NCBI RefSeq assembly: GCF_900103735.1
Contig: NZ_FMXE01000004.1
Span: forward strand, 62,001-126,000
DNA: 64,000 nt
Reading direction: 5' to 3'
Source of the DNA: Algoriphagus alkaliphilus
GTDB taxonomy: Bacteria > Bacteroidota > Bacteroidia > Cytophagales > Cyclobacteriaceae
Shown one piece after another: positions 53,436 through 61,893 of the stretch. Below the pieces are notes generated by a model that was not told the DNA's origin, did not search any database, and was given only the letters and a program-made list of their open reading frames with translations. How positions within the stretch are numbered: position 1 is the stretch's first letter; the number at the start of each line of letters is the position of its first letter. The translations under genes and the position numbers were made by a program.

Positions 53436-53455
53436 AAAAGACAAAAATATCCTTT
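53436..53455 (+). promoter_or_regulatory. Candidate operator between two divergent Rrf2 genes
   Basis: AAAAGACAAAAATATCCTTT matches the ric-upstream element at 19 of 20 bases. It lies 42 bases before the first Rrf2 start and 92 before the second, so it could serve autoregulation. Confidence 0.55.
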
Positions 53456-53547
53456 TATATTTTTTTAAAATTAGATTGAAATACCCAGAAGGACTTTGGA
53501 ATTTTGAGGGAAGATTATTTTATTTCAGACTGATTACTCTTAAAAAT

Positions 53548-53985
53548 ATGAAAGCACTTTCTCAAGTAGGGAAATATGGATTAAGGGCCATCCTATATTT
53601 GGCGGCAAACCCTTCGGAAGGACAATACATGAGTATTCGACAGATTTCAGATGAATTGAAATTATCATTTCATTTTATCACCAAAATCTTCCGTGAACTC
53701 ACCGCAAAAGGAATTCTGATCTCCTACAGAGGACCATCTGGTGGAGTGGCCCTCGCAAGGCCCGCAGATCAAATCATGTTGATTGATATCATACAAGCTT
53801 TGGAAGGAGACGATTACTTTGATAAATGCCTCATCGGATTACCCCATTGTGGTACTGCCAAACCCTGCCCGGTTCATGAGTTTTGGAAAGAGATCAAAAC
53901 TAAACTCCAAAAAAACTTTTCTGAGACCAGTTTGGCCCTTTTGGGTGAGAAAATCCGAACGCAGGAAGTCAGACTAGACGATTAA
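53548..53985 (+). CDS. Rrf2 family regulator, second
   Basis: 145 residues from ATG 53548; the frame is open to a TTG at 53476, but MKALSQVGKYGLRAILYLA is the standard family start. Winged helix with ISDELKLSFHFITKIFRELTAKG and GPSGGVALARP, then cysteines C-x6-C-x5-C in KCLIGLPHCGTAKPC. It is more distant from the other two Rrf2 proteins of the island. It precedes norZ by 64 bases on the same strand and probably controls it. Confidence 0.87.
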   Translation: MKALSQVGKYGLRAILYLAANPSEGQYMSIRQISDELKLSFHFITKIFRELTAKGILISYRGPSGGVALARPADQIMLIDIIQALEGDDYFDKCLIGLPHCGTAKPCPVHEFWKEIKTKLQKNFSETSLALLGEKIRTQEVRLDD

Positions 53986-53993
53986 AAAAATTT

Positions 53994-54008
53994 ATCCCTA
54001 TTTGGGAT
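53994..54008 (+). promoter_or_regulatory. Small dyad upstream of norZ
   Basis: ATCCC TATTT GGGAT lies 42-56 bases before the norZ start, a plausible operator position. It is only 5 bp per arm and does not match the other two candidate operators well. Confidence 0.35.
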
Positions 54009-54049
54009 TAAATACTCTTAAATATGAATTAATCTTTACACCCTCGATT

Positions 54050-56386
54050 ATGAAGACAGAACTCAGCTTCTTAAGTTACCTGATGAAGCCAAAAAATTGG
54101 TGGCTTCCCTTCTTTCTCATTTTCACGGTGAGTATAAGCGGATTGATTTTCATCGGCTACCAGACTTACAGTGAAGCCCCACCCATTCCGGATTTTGTGG
54201 ATTCGCAGGGGCAAGTCCATATCTCTCAATCCGACATTCTGGCCGGTCAGGAGGTTTTCCACCGCTATGCCCTCATGGAATATGGGAGCATGTTTGGAGA
54301 CGGTGCCTTGCGTGGTCCTGATTTCACGGCTCAATCACTTCATATCATAGCAGAATCTATCAAGGATTTTTACCTGATAGAATCCCCTAAAGAAGTCCGG
54401 CCTTTGGAAATAGCAGGAATTGAAGCCCAGGTAAAAACCGAAATCAAATTGAATCGATATGATCCGGAAACCAATCAGACGCATCTGAGTTCTGCCCAGG
54501 TTTTTGCTATAAGTGAGGTCGGAAGCTTTTATCAAAAGATGTTTTTTGATCCGGATTTTCATGAAGCCTTTAAACCCGCAGGATACCTGACAGATACCAA
54601 GGAGATCGAACAGCTCAGTAAGTTTTTTTATTGGGGTGCATGGGTATGCGGTGTAACCCGGCCGGGGGAAACATACAGCTATACTCACAACTGGCCTTAC
54701 GATCCTGAGGCGGGAAATACACCTACTGCTTCCACCATGCTTTGGAGCATTTTGGGATTGTTTGGATTGATTTTGGGCTTGGGTGCAGTGATGTATTATT
54801 ACGGGCAATTTGAGCAACTCAGTGATGATTATTATTCAAAAGGTGCCTCTGAAATGGTAACGGAAGCTAAGCTTCGAACCTTCCTGCCAACCCCCACCCA
54901 GCGCGCCACTTTTAAATTTTTCTTTGTCGCTATTTTGTTGTTTTTGATTCAGGTGCTGGCAGGAGTGCTCACGGTGCATGATTTCGTAGGTTTGACCAAC
55001 TTCTTTGGTCTGGATCTTCAGGCCTTGATCCCTGTGACCATATCGCGAAGCTGGCATCTTCAGATTTCCTTGTACTGGATTTCAGCCTGCTGGGTCGGAA
55101 TTTCCTTTTTTGTCCTTCCTCTTCTGGGAAATGGTGAACCGAAAGGTCAGCTTAAACTCATCAACTTGCTGTTCGGTATTTTCTTTGTTTTAGTAGCAGG
55201 GTCTATTGTAGGAATTTATCTGGGGCCCAAAGGATTTTTGGGCGGGCTTTCGCGCTGGATAGGACATCAGGGCTGGGAGTTTGTCGAGCTGGGTCGTGCC
55301 TACCAGTACATGCTGCTCCTTGTGTTTGCCCTTTGGGCCGTGATCGTCTATCGGGGACTCAAGGGAGTCATGGATAAAACCAGACCTTGGGAACTTCCAA
55401 ACTGGCTTGTCTATGCGGTAGTATGTATTTTGCTCCTGCTTATTTCAGGATTTGTTGCCAGCCCTGAGACGAATTTTGTGGTTGCTGATTTTTGGCGCTG
55501 GATGGTTGTTCACATGTGGGTCGAGGCTTTCTTTGAGGTTTTCACCACCATCATTGTCGGGTACATGATGGTGGTGATGGGGTTGGTAAGCCGGCAGGCG
55601 GTAACCAAAGTAGTGTATTTGGCAGCCCTCTTGTTTTTAGGCTCCGGACTATTGGGTATTTCCCACAATTTCTATTGGAATGCCAAGCCCGTGGCAACCT
55701 TGGCTTTAGGATCTGTATTTTCCACATTACAGGTAGTCCCCTTGATATTGCTCACATTAGAAGCCTGGAGAATGCAGCGAATGCCTCAGGTTTTGGCCAA
55801 AAAGCAAGAAGAATTTGGGCGTTCCTCGCTCTTTGCTATGCCGGGCGTTTTTCTATATATCCTTGGGGTTAACTTCTGGAATTTCTTTGGGGCGGGGGTA
55901 TTCGGGTTGATCATCAATCTGCCAATTGCCAATTACTATGAACACGGCACTTACCTTACTGTAAATCACGGCCATGCAGCCCTAATGGGTGTATATGGAA
56001 ACCTTTCCATCGCAGCTATTCTTTTTGCAATTCGCTTTCTGGTCAAGCCAGAGGTATGGAACCCGAGCTTGGTGAAAATTTCATTTTGGTCGATCAATCT
56101 GGGTCTGGCTCTCATGGTTGTATTGGACTTATTTCCAGCAGGCATCCATCAGCTTTTCACCGTCATGGATAAGGGCTATTGGTTTGCTCGCTCTCAAGAA
56201 TTTATAGGAAGTGTCCCATTCCAGACCATGACCTGGCTGAGAATTGTCGGTGGCTCCATTTTCTTGCTTGGAGGAGTCCTGCCACTGGTCTGGATCGTCC
56301 TAAAAAGCACGAAACACCTGAAGCCCAAATCACCTCTTGCATCCGGCCCCTTCCGAAAGGAGCGAAAATCACCCGCACTCAATTAA
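54050..56386 (+). CDS. norZ: Quinol-dependent nitric-oxide reductase (single-subunit)
   Basis: 778 residues from ATG 54050 (frame open to a TTG at 54002). The N-terminal helix and periplasmic extension (about 20-230; GQEVFHRYALMEYGSMFGDGA) are the qNOR equivalent of NorC without heme. The NorB part has the metal-site helices SWHLQISLYWISACWVG (~332), HMWVEAFFEVFTTIIVGY (~487, with the Glu typical of NO reductases), SHNFYWNAKP (~540) and NHGHAALMGVYG (~639). It takes electrons from quinol and reduces two NO to N2O in the inner membrane, feeding NosZ. Length fits qNOR (750-780). Confidence 0.93.
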   Translation: MKTELSFLSYLMKPKNWWLPFFLIFTVSISGLIFIGYQTYSEAPPIPDFVDSQGQVHISQSDILAGQEVFHRYALMEYGSMFGDGALRGPDFTAQSLHIIAESIKDFYLIESPKEVRPLEIAGIEAQVKTEIKLNRYDPETNQTHLSSAQVFAISEVGSFYQKMFFDPDFHEAFKPAGYLTDTKEIEQLSKFFYWGAWVCGVTRPGETYSYTHNWPYDPEAGNTPTASTMLWSILGLFGLILGLGAVMYYYGQFEQLSDDYYSKGASEMVTEAKLRTFLPTPTQRATFKFFFVAILLFLIQVLAGVLTVHDFVGLTNFFGLDLQALIPVTISRSWHLQISLYWISACWVGISFFVLPLLGNGEPKGQLKLINLLFGIFFVLVAGSIVGIYLGPKGFLGGLSRWIGHQGWEFVELGRAYQYMLLLVFALWAVIVYRGLKGVMDKTRPWELPNWLVYAVVCILLLLISGFVASPETNFVVADFWRWMVVHMWVEAFFEVFTTIIVGYMMVVMGLVSRQAVTKVVYLAALLFLGSGLLGISHNFYWNAKPVATLALGSVFSTLQVVPLILLTLEAWRMQRMPQVLAKKQEEFGRSSLFAMPGVFLYILGVNFWNFFGAGVFGLIINLPIANYYEHGTYLTVNHGHAALMGVYGNLSIAAILFAIRFLVKPEVWNPSLVKISFWSINLGLALMVVLDLFPAGIHQLFTVMDKGYWFARSQEFIGSVPFQTMTWLRIVGGSIFLLGGVLPLVWIVLKSTKHLKPKSPLASGPFRKERKSPALN

Positions 56387-56403
56387 GCTAAATTAAATTC
56401 ACT

Positions 56404-56853
56404 ATGCACCAAGCCACCCATGATTATGCAGTCCAACTAGAATGGACGCAGGGCCGGATCGGACAACTCAGCAGCCCCGAACTGGAAACCATCATTGAAT
56501 GTGCTACTCCGCCTGAATTCCCTCACGGAATACCCGGCATCTGGTCACCGGAGCATTTGTTTACTGCCGCGGTAAGCTCCTGTCTGATGACCACCTTTCT
56601 ATCGGTAGCGGATCATTCCAGCCTCAAATTCGAAAAATTCACCTGCCGAGCAGAGGGCATCCTAGCCAAACAAGACGGTAAATGGATGATGACAGAAATC
56701 CATCTTTTTCCAGAATTGACATTAAGCCCCGGAGAAAAAGAAGAACGGGGGATCAAAGTCTTGGAAAAGGCTGAAAAGGCTTGTCTGATTTCCCATTCCA
56801 TCAAAACAGAGATCAAAATGACACCAACTATTCTTCAATACGAACTTTATTAA
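56404..56853 (+). CDS. OsmC family protein
   Basis: 149 residues. OsmC/Ohr fold: GIWSPEHLFTAAVSSCLMTTFL with C60 as the first redox cysteine; the second reactive Cys is at KACLISHSIKTEI near residue 134. Such proteins reduce organic hydroperoxides or handle sulfur. It follows norZ by 17 bases and precedes a terminator, so it is the last gene of the norZ transcript and perhaps protects against oxidative by-products. Confidence 0.85.
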   Translation: MHQATHDYAVQLEWTQGRIGQLSSPELETIIECATPPEFPHGIPGIWSPEHLFTAAVSSCLMTTFLSVADHSSLKFEKFTCRAEGILAKQDGKWMMTEIHLFPELTLSPGEKEERGIKVLEKAEKACLISHSIKTEIKMTPTILQYELY

Positions 56854-56874
56854 GTTTAACCATTACAACTGATG

Positions 56875-56908
56875 AAAGGGGCAAACTCTTCGATTTTGCC
56901 CCTTTTTT
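56875..56908 (+). terminator. Rho-independent terminator after the norZ-osmC unit
   Basis: AAAGGGGCAAA and TTTGCCCCTTT form a stem of about 11 bp with a nine-base loop, followed by more T residues. Confidence 0.85.
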
Positions 56909-57028
56909 CTGTACAAAGTCCTCTTCGATGACTGAATCATGGAAGGATAACAAATGAGACTTTTATTAGCGATAGTTTTGTCGGAAATGATTTTTATCAT
57001 ACTTTTACTTAAACTTAAACACCCTTTG

Positions 57029-57463
57029 ATGTTTTCTAAAGCCTGCGAATACGGAATTAAAGCCATGATTTATGTCGGTACTCAATCGCTCAAAGGCGAG
57101 CGGGTAAAAATTGGAGAGATCGTGGAGAATGTAGGTTCGCCGGAAGCTTTTACGGCCAAAATTCTGAGTGAATTGGTGAAAAATGGGTTAATAGAATCAC
57201 TAAAAGGTCCATATGGGGGCTTTTACATTCCATCAGATCAAATGGAATCAATTAAGGTCATCCATATCGTGTCAGTGATTGATGGAGATGCCATCTTTTC
57301 CGGCTGCGGACTGGGCCTAAGGGAATGCAATGCCCAAGAGCCTTGTCCCATGCATACTAAATTTGTAAAAATCAGATCAGAATTAAAACAAGCTTTGGCA
57401 AGTACCAGCTTATTGGAATTGGCAAATGGGATCAAATCTGGCAAAACTATTTTGGTCCGTTGA
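57029..57463 (+). CDS. Rrf2 family regulator, third
   Basis: 144 residues from ATG 57029; the frame is open to 56954 but MFSKACEYGIKAMIYVG is the proper start and matches the first Rrf2 protein. Winged helix (GSPEAFTAKILSELVKNGLIES, GPYGGFYIP) and cysteines C-x6-C-x5-C in SGCGLGLRECNAQEPC. It stands between the norZ terminator and the cbb3 oxidase genes on the same strand and may control the oxidase. Likely a paralogue of the gene at 52963-53394. Confidence 0.88.
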   Translation: MFSKACEYGIKAMIYVGTQSLKGERVKIGEIVENVGSPEAFTAKILSELVKNGLIESLKGPYGGFYIPSDQMESIKVIHIVSVIDGDAIFSGCGLGLRECNAQEPCPMHTKFVKIRSELKQALASTSLLELANGIKSGKTILVR

Positions 57464-57629
57464 GTCAACTTTTTTTGATCTTATTGTCGACATTTTTGTC
57501 GGAAATAAAGTTCGAAAAATCCGTTCCTTTTGAAGGAACGCATCCAATGGAACAGTCTCTATTTTCTTAGTGAAATCGAGCATGGCTGTCTGCCATAGGC
57601 TTATCGGAAGCGACACACACTGGGATGCC

Positions 57630-57647
57630 CCCCGATAGCTATCGGGG
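57630..57647. repeat. 18-base perfect palindrome before ccoN
   Basis: CCCCGATAGCTATCGGGG, sharing its 16-base core with 23249-23266. It lies 77 bases before the ccoN start within a GC-rich stretch (GATCCGCCGAGACGGACAGG follows), so it is either a REP-like insertion or part of the leader. Confidence 0.7.
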
Positions 57648-57723
57648 ATAATCCATGCGGGATTCTCCCGATCCGCCGAGACGGACAGGACAGGCTATGT
57701 GGCCAATGAAAAAAAATATAAAT

Positions 57724-59529
57724 ATGAAACGCACTACAATTATTTTATTTCTTTTGGGACTTTCAATCTTTGAGGTCCAAGCCCAAACTGTACCCAACCC
57801 AAACACAGCGCAATGGTGGTCAAGTCCGGGAATTATCGGTACAGCTTTGCTCATTGCCATCGTTTCTTTTGTCGCGATTATCATCATTGGGTCAAGGCTT
57901 TCTACCCTGATCCAACACCTGCAGAAAAAAACGGAATCCAAAAACAAGGAGTCTCTGAAATCCGAATTGATCAATTTGGAAGCAGAAGAATTGGATCTGA
58001 TTTTAGAAAAACGAAAAGCAGCGAAAACCTACAGCCTGACGGGCAATGAACTCTCCGGCCCGAACTCCATCGACGACGGCCGAGGATTGGTCACCAAAAT
58101 CACCCATGATCCAGAAAATCCGCTCGTAGATGAAAAAATGAGGGAAACACTCCGCTTAGAAACTCCCGTAGCACTTCGTAATCTGTTGGTTTGGTACTTG
58201 GGGGCTGCAGTTTTTTGGTTGGTTTTTGGAACTCTGGTCGGTCAATATGTCGGAATGAAATTTATCTGGCCGGAAATGGATCAAAGCGCCTGGTTATCCT
58301 TTGGTAGACTCCGTCCTGTACACACGAATACAGTCTTTTGGGGCTGGGCCTCTTTGGCTATGGTTGGTCTGGGGTATTTTGTTATTTCCCGTACCTCCAA
58401 CACTTCCATTTTCAGCTATACTGTGGCCAAGGTTGCTTGGTACCTCATGAATTCTGCCGTATTGGTCGGGAATATACTGCTCATGAGTGGGGTGAACAAT
58501 GGAGGAGGCGAGTATCGGGAATACATCTGGCCGGTGGCCTTACTCTTCGCTTTGGGTTTGATTTTGACATGTTATAATTTCTATAAAACCGTAGCTGACA
58601 GAAAGATCTCAGAAATTTATATTTCCAATTGGTACCTGATGGGAGGCCTGATGTGGACCATCACATTGGTAGTGATCGGGTATTTGCCTAGCTACCAAGA
58701 CGGACTGGGCGAAACAGTGATTCAAGGTTATTACATGCATCAGGGAGTCGGCATGTGGTTTATGACCTTTACCCTGGGATTGGTTTACTATTATTTGCCC
58801 ACTGCTTTAAACAAACCAATTTATTCCTACTCTCTTGGGGTCCTGGCATTTTGGACACAGATGCTCTTTTATACATTAATCGGTACCCATCACTTTGTAT
58901 TTAGTCCCCTACCCTGGTGGCTGCAGACTGTGGCCATCGTATTCAGCGTAGGAATGTTTATTCCGGTACTCGCCGGCACGACCAATTTTCTGATGACTAT
59001 GAAAGGAAGTTGGAGTGCTATTTCCAAAAGCTACGTTTTGCCCTTTTTCTTGGTAGGCGTGGTGTTTTACTTTGTGGGATCTACGCAAGGAAGTCTACAA
59101 GCTTTTCGTCTGACCAATTTTATCTGGCATTTTACGGATTTTAATGTAGCCCATTCGCACATGACCATGTATGGGATCATCACATTTCTTCTATGGGCAT
59201 GTATGTATTCTATAGTACCAAAAGTCACCGGAAATGAACCTCCCGGTTTGGGAGTAGGTATTCACTTTTGGATGGCGTTTGTAGGGCTTTTTGCCTATAT
59301 GATCTCCTTGATGGCAGGAGGCACGCTTCGGGGTTTGAGCTGGATAGAAGGAGAACCATTCATCCAATCAGTCGTCTTAATGCAGCCCTATTGGGTTTGG
59401 AGGGCGATTGGTGGGTCTTTGATGTTTGTCTCGCACCTAGTATTTGCCTATAATTTTTATGAAATGGCAAAAAAAGACAAACGTCCCCCTGTCCGACCTA
59501 CCACTCCATTTTCTTCTGCTCAAGCTTAA
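57724..59529 (+). CDS. ccoN: cbb3-type cytochrome c oxidase subunit I with extra N-terminal segment
   Basis: 601 residues from ATG 57724 (the frame runs back to 57655, but MKRTTIILFLLGLSIFEVQA is a clean signal-like start). A signal-type helix, a second helix (~36-56) and a charged linker (~57-150: LQKKTESKNKESLKSE...) precede the oxidase core. The core carries heme and CuB ligands: RPVHTNTVFWGW (~199), GYYMHQGVGMWF (~338), FYTLIGTHHFVFSP (~385) and NVAHSHMTMYG (~476). The Tyr five residues before GTHH matches the cross-linked Tyr of cbb3 oxygen reductases, so this should reduce O2 rather than NO. Works with the next gene. No ccoS or ccoGHI is visible here. Confidence 0.88.
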   Translation: MKRTTIILFLLGLSIFEVQAQTVPNPNTAQWWSSPGIIGTALLIAIVSFVAIIIIGSRLSTLIQHLQKKTESKNKESLKSELINLEAEELDLILEKRKAAKTYSLTGNELSGPNSIDDGRGLVTKITHDPENPLVDEKMRETLRLETPVALRNLLVWYLGAAVFWLVFGTLVGQYVGMKFIWPEMDQSAWLSFGRLRPVHTNTVFWGWASLAMVGLGYFVISRTSNTSIFSYTVAKVAWYLMNSAVLVGNILLMSGVNNGGGEYREYIWPVALLFALGLILTCYNFYKTVADRKISEIYISNWYLMGGLMWTITLVVIGYLPSYQDGLGETVIQGYYMHQGVGMWFMTFTLGLVYYYLPTALNKPIYSYSLGVLAFWTQMLFYTLIGTHHFVFSPLPWWLQTVAIVFSVGMFIPVLAGTTNFLMTMKGSWSAISKSYVLPFFLVGVVFYFVGSTQGSLQAFRLTNFIWHFTDFNVAHSHMTMYGIITFLLWACMYSIVPKVTGNEPPGLGVGIHFWMAFVGLFAYMISLMAGGTLRGLSWIEGEPFIQSVVLMQPYWVWRAIGGSLMFVSHLVFAYNFYEMAKKDKRPPVRPTTPFSSAQA

Positions 59530-59540
59530 CTTATTCTGCC

Positions 59541-60539
59541 ATGTTTGACTTTCATAAAAATCATAAACTACTCTTTGCAACCGCATTTCTTGGTTTCGCG
59601 ATGCTGAGTACTGTCATCGCAATTATACCTGCCCTGCAAATGCAGGAAGTCAAGCCTCTACCCGGGATGAAAGACTTAAACTCCGAAGAACTAAAAGGTT
59701 TACGGGTCTACGTCTCCGAAAACTGTATGGCTTGCCATACGCAGCAAGTTCGAAATATCGAAATGGACCAAGTCTGGGGCCAAAGACCCTCTTTAGCCTC
59801 CGATTATTACTACAGCAAAAAGCGCTTGGATCTCTGGCGCCAATCCCCATCACTCCTGGGAAGTGAGCGAACTGGCCCCGACCTCACTGAGGTGGGCAAA
59901 AGACAGCCCGGACAAGAATGGCACCTTCTCCACCTTTACAATCCGCGAATCGTGGTCAAGGAATCAATTATGCCGGCTTACCCTTGGCTTTTTGAAGAAA
60001 AATCACCCGCCATGGTCACTCAAAAAGATGTGCTGGTGCCCGTATCCGATGATTTGCTTAAAAACCCTGGCTACAAGCTCGTTGCCAAACCGGAGGCCAT
60101 GGCCCTGATCGCCTACCTTCAGTCACTAGTCCAAATCGATGTCGGTCAAAACCTAGGGCCGGACTTTATCCCCTCCACACGAAAAAAGAAAGATCAGGCG
60201 GATGGACAAGAATCACTTGATCTGGTCGGAGTTCAGCTCTATGCAGAAACCTGCGCAGCCTGTCACCAAACATCAGGAGAGGGAATCGCAGGGGCTTTTC
60301 CTCCTCTGGCAGGAAGCAAAATTGTCAACGACCCTGATGCCAATATCCTCGTGCAAATCATTCTGTCCGGTTACGATGCGAGGCCTGAATTTGGCGCAAT
60401 GCCCGGATTTGCCAATCTTCTGACCGATGAAGAAATCGCTGCCATTGCCAATCATGAGCGAAACAGCTGGGGAAATCAGGCTCCTGCGGTGACACCCGGG
60501 CAGGTCGCAGAAATCCGAAAATTTATCCAAAAACAATAA
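59541..60539 (+). CDS. CcoO fused to a cytochrome c domain
   Basis: 332 residues. One membrane anchor (about 10-30), then CcoO with heme motif C-M-A-C-H near residue 62 and the conserved YYSKKRLDLWRQSPSLLGSERTGPDL and MPAYPWLFE, followed by a linker and a second class I cytochrome c with CAACH near 238 and axial Met in GAMPGFANLLTDEE. In classical operons CcoO and CcoP are separate; here one protein carries both jobs, passing electrons from a donor to CcoN. It starts 11 bases after ccoN. Confidence 0.88.
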   Translation: MFDFHKNHKLLFATAFLGFAMLSTVIAIIPALQMQEVKPLPGMKDLNSEELKGLRVYVSENCMACHTQQVRNIEMDQVWGQRPSLASDYYYSKKRLDLWRQSPSLLGSERTGPDLTEVGKRQPGQEWHLLHLYNPRIVVKESIMPAYPWLFEEKSPAMVTQKDVLVPVSDDLLKNPGYKLVAKPEAMALIAYLQSLVQIDVGQNLGPDFIPSTRKKKDQADGQESLDLVGVQLYAETCAACHQTSGEGIAGAFPPLAGSKIVNDPDANILVQIILSGYDARPEFGAMPGFANLLTDEEIAAIANHERNSWGNQAPAVTPGQVAEIRKFIQKQ

Positions 60540-60549
60540 TCCCTACACC

Positions 60550-60786
60550 ATGCAATCCTCAGAAATCTACCTCGAATCCCTTATCACTGCTACCCCTCAA
60601 GAAGGAAGGGATCTGGCCATCAAGCTTTCCCGAAAATCCATTGCAGCGATCCAAACCAATCCTGATGTGCGAAAAAAGCTACGTGCGGATTACGCCGAAG
60701 ACACCGCTCAGCTTATTGCCTCAGCACAAGTCATTGCCTTGGAATTTCAAACCATCGCCAGGGCAAATAACTACTGGAAACCATGA
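60550..60786 (+). CDS. Small soluble protein of the oxidase operon, unknown
   Basis: 78 residues, mainly helical, no signal or membrane segment, no cysteines: MQSSEIYLESLITATPQEGR, then DLAIKLSRKSIAAI and DYAEDTAQLIASAQVIALEF. I do not recognise a family. It lies 10 bases after the ccoO fusion and overlaps the next gene by four bases (ATGA), so it is co-translated with oxidase genes and may help assembly. Confidence 0.7.
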   Translation: MQSSEIYLESLITATPQEGRDLAIKLSRKSIAAIQTNPDVRKKLRADYAEDTAQLIASAQVIALEFQTIARANNYWKP

Positions 60787-61055
60787 AAAAATATATGCTC
60801 TGTTTTTTGATTTTTTTTGCATCAGTACTTCAGGTCTTGGCATGTGAGGTATGCAAGCGAAATCAGCCGGAGTTACTTCAGGAAATCAGTCACGGTACCG
60901 GTCCACAGGCAGAAAGCGACTATTACATCATAGGTTTGGCAGTCATACTCGTGGTACTTACGCTGATTTTCAGTCTCAAATACCTGCTTAAACCCGGAGA
61001 GCGAAATCCAAATCATATCAAAAACATCATTCTAACTCAACAGCCTGACCTATGA
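60783..61055 (+). CDS. Small exported CxxC membrane protein, unknown
   Basis: 90 residues. Signal-like start MKKYMLCFLIFFASVLQVLA followed at once by C-E-V-C-K, then a second helix (about 46-66: YYIIGLAVILVVLTLIFSLKYLL) and a short basic tail. The CxxC pair at the outer face could bind copper or heme or be redox active. No family recognised. Overlaps its neighbours on both sides by four bases. Confidence 0.7.
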   Translation: MKKYMLCFLIFFASVLQVLACEVCKRNQPELLQEISHGTGPQAESDYYIIGLAVILVVLTLIFSLKYLLKPGERNPNHIKNIILTQQPDL

Positions 61056-61474
61056 ATGACAATCGAAAAATCCGGGTTTTTCTAGATGAGGATCCGGTGC
61101 CTTTTGCAGAGTTTAGTCCTCCGGTAAAATTTGTTTTGGACACCACAAAAATCCCGGACGGCAAGCATCAGTTACGAATTGTGGCCCAGTCAACATCGGG
61201 TAAGGAAGGGATCAAAACAGTTTCTTTCGAGGTTAGAAACGGTCCTTCAATCTCAGTATTGGGGCTACATGATGGAGAGGTAGTCACCGATCAGGTACCC
61301 GTCACCATCAATTCCTATGGCAGTGAGCGCAATGATTTCTTCCTGATCCGAGGATCTGAGACCCCCAAAGGAATTCCGGCCTGGGTCTGGGCTACAGTGA
61401 TATCCTTTGTCGGATTTGCCCTCTTTTACTTTATCATGTACTGGAATCCGGATCAATATAAATCCTTCTTCTAA
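61052..61474 (+). CDS. Ig-like protein with C-terminal anchor, oxidase operon
   Basis: 140 residues. Residues 1-100 look like a small beta-sandwich (VKFVLDTTKIPDGKHQLRI, then VAQSTSGKEGIKTVSFEVRN is the usual Ig-like strand pattern), then one membrane helix (about 111-131: WVWATVISFVGFALFYFIMY) and a short tail. The cytoplasmic or periplasmic side of the sandwich is unclear because there is no signal peptide. No named family. It ends one base into the haemoglobin gene (TAATG). Confidence 0.65.
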   Translation: MNDNRKIRVFLDEDPVPFAEFSPPVKFVLDTTKIPDGKHQLRIVAQSTSGKEGIKTVSFEVRNGPSISVLGLHDGEVVTDQVPVTINSYGSERNDFFLIRGSETPKGIPAWVWATVISFVGFALFYFIMYWNPDQYKSFF

Positions 61475-61866
61475 TGAACAAATCAGACATCACCACCCTG
61501 AGCGATATCAAGATTCTAGTTGACAGCTTTTATGGGAAAGTACGAAAAAACGAAATGCTGAAAGATATTTTCAACTCGGTGATTGAAGAGCGATGGCCGG
61601 AGCATTTGGAGAAAATGTATCGATTCTGGCAGACCGTCTTATTGGAAGAACACACCTATTATGGCAGTCCATTTACTCCTCATGCTCATCTTCCCGTAGA
61701 CAAAGCTCACTTTGAGCAATGGATTGAGTTGTTTTTTGAGACGGTGGATGAAAATTTCACCGGAGAAAAAGCTGATCGGGCCAAATGGCAGGGACAACGA
61801 ATGGCGGAAATGTTTAACTTAAAAATCAACTATTACCGCAATTCTTCTGTCCACCCTATCCTATAA
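61474..61866 (+). CDS. Group III truncated haemoglobin
   Basis: 130 residues with the 2-on-2 globin pattern of group III: LVDSFYGKVRKNEMLKDIFN, then MYRFWQTVLLEEHTYYGSPFTPHAHLPVDKAHFEQWIELF, where the HAHLPV segment contains the proximal His and Tyr/Trp residues line the ligand pocket. Such proteins bind O2 or NO; in this setting NO detoxification or oxygen supply to the oxidase is plausible. Overlaps the previous gene by one base. Confidence 0.9.
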   Translation: MNKSDITTLSDIKILVDSFYGKVRKNEMLKDIFNSVIEERWPEHLEKMYRFWQTVLLEEHTYYGSPFTPHAHLPVDKAHFEQWIELFFETVDENFTGEKADRAKWQGQRMAEMFNLKINYYRNSSVHPIL

Positions 61867-61893
61867 TTTCAATTCATTTCAACTATCCAAATC

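Noticed and set aside
57724-59529. Reading ccoN as a nitric-oxide reductase because of its neighbours
   Set aside because: The cross-link Tyr position before GTHH is kept and the NOR-type HLWVE glutamate motif is absent; norZ already fills that role.
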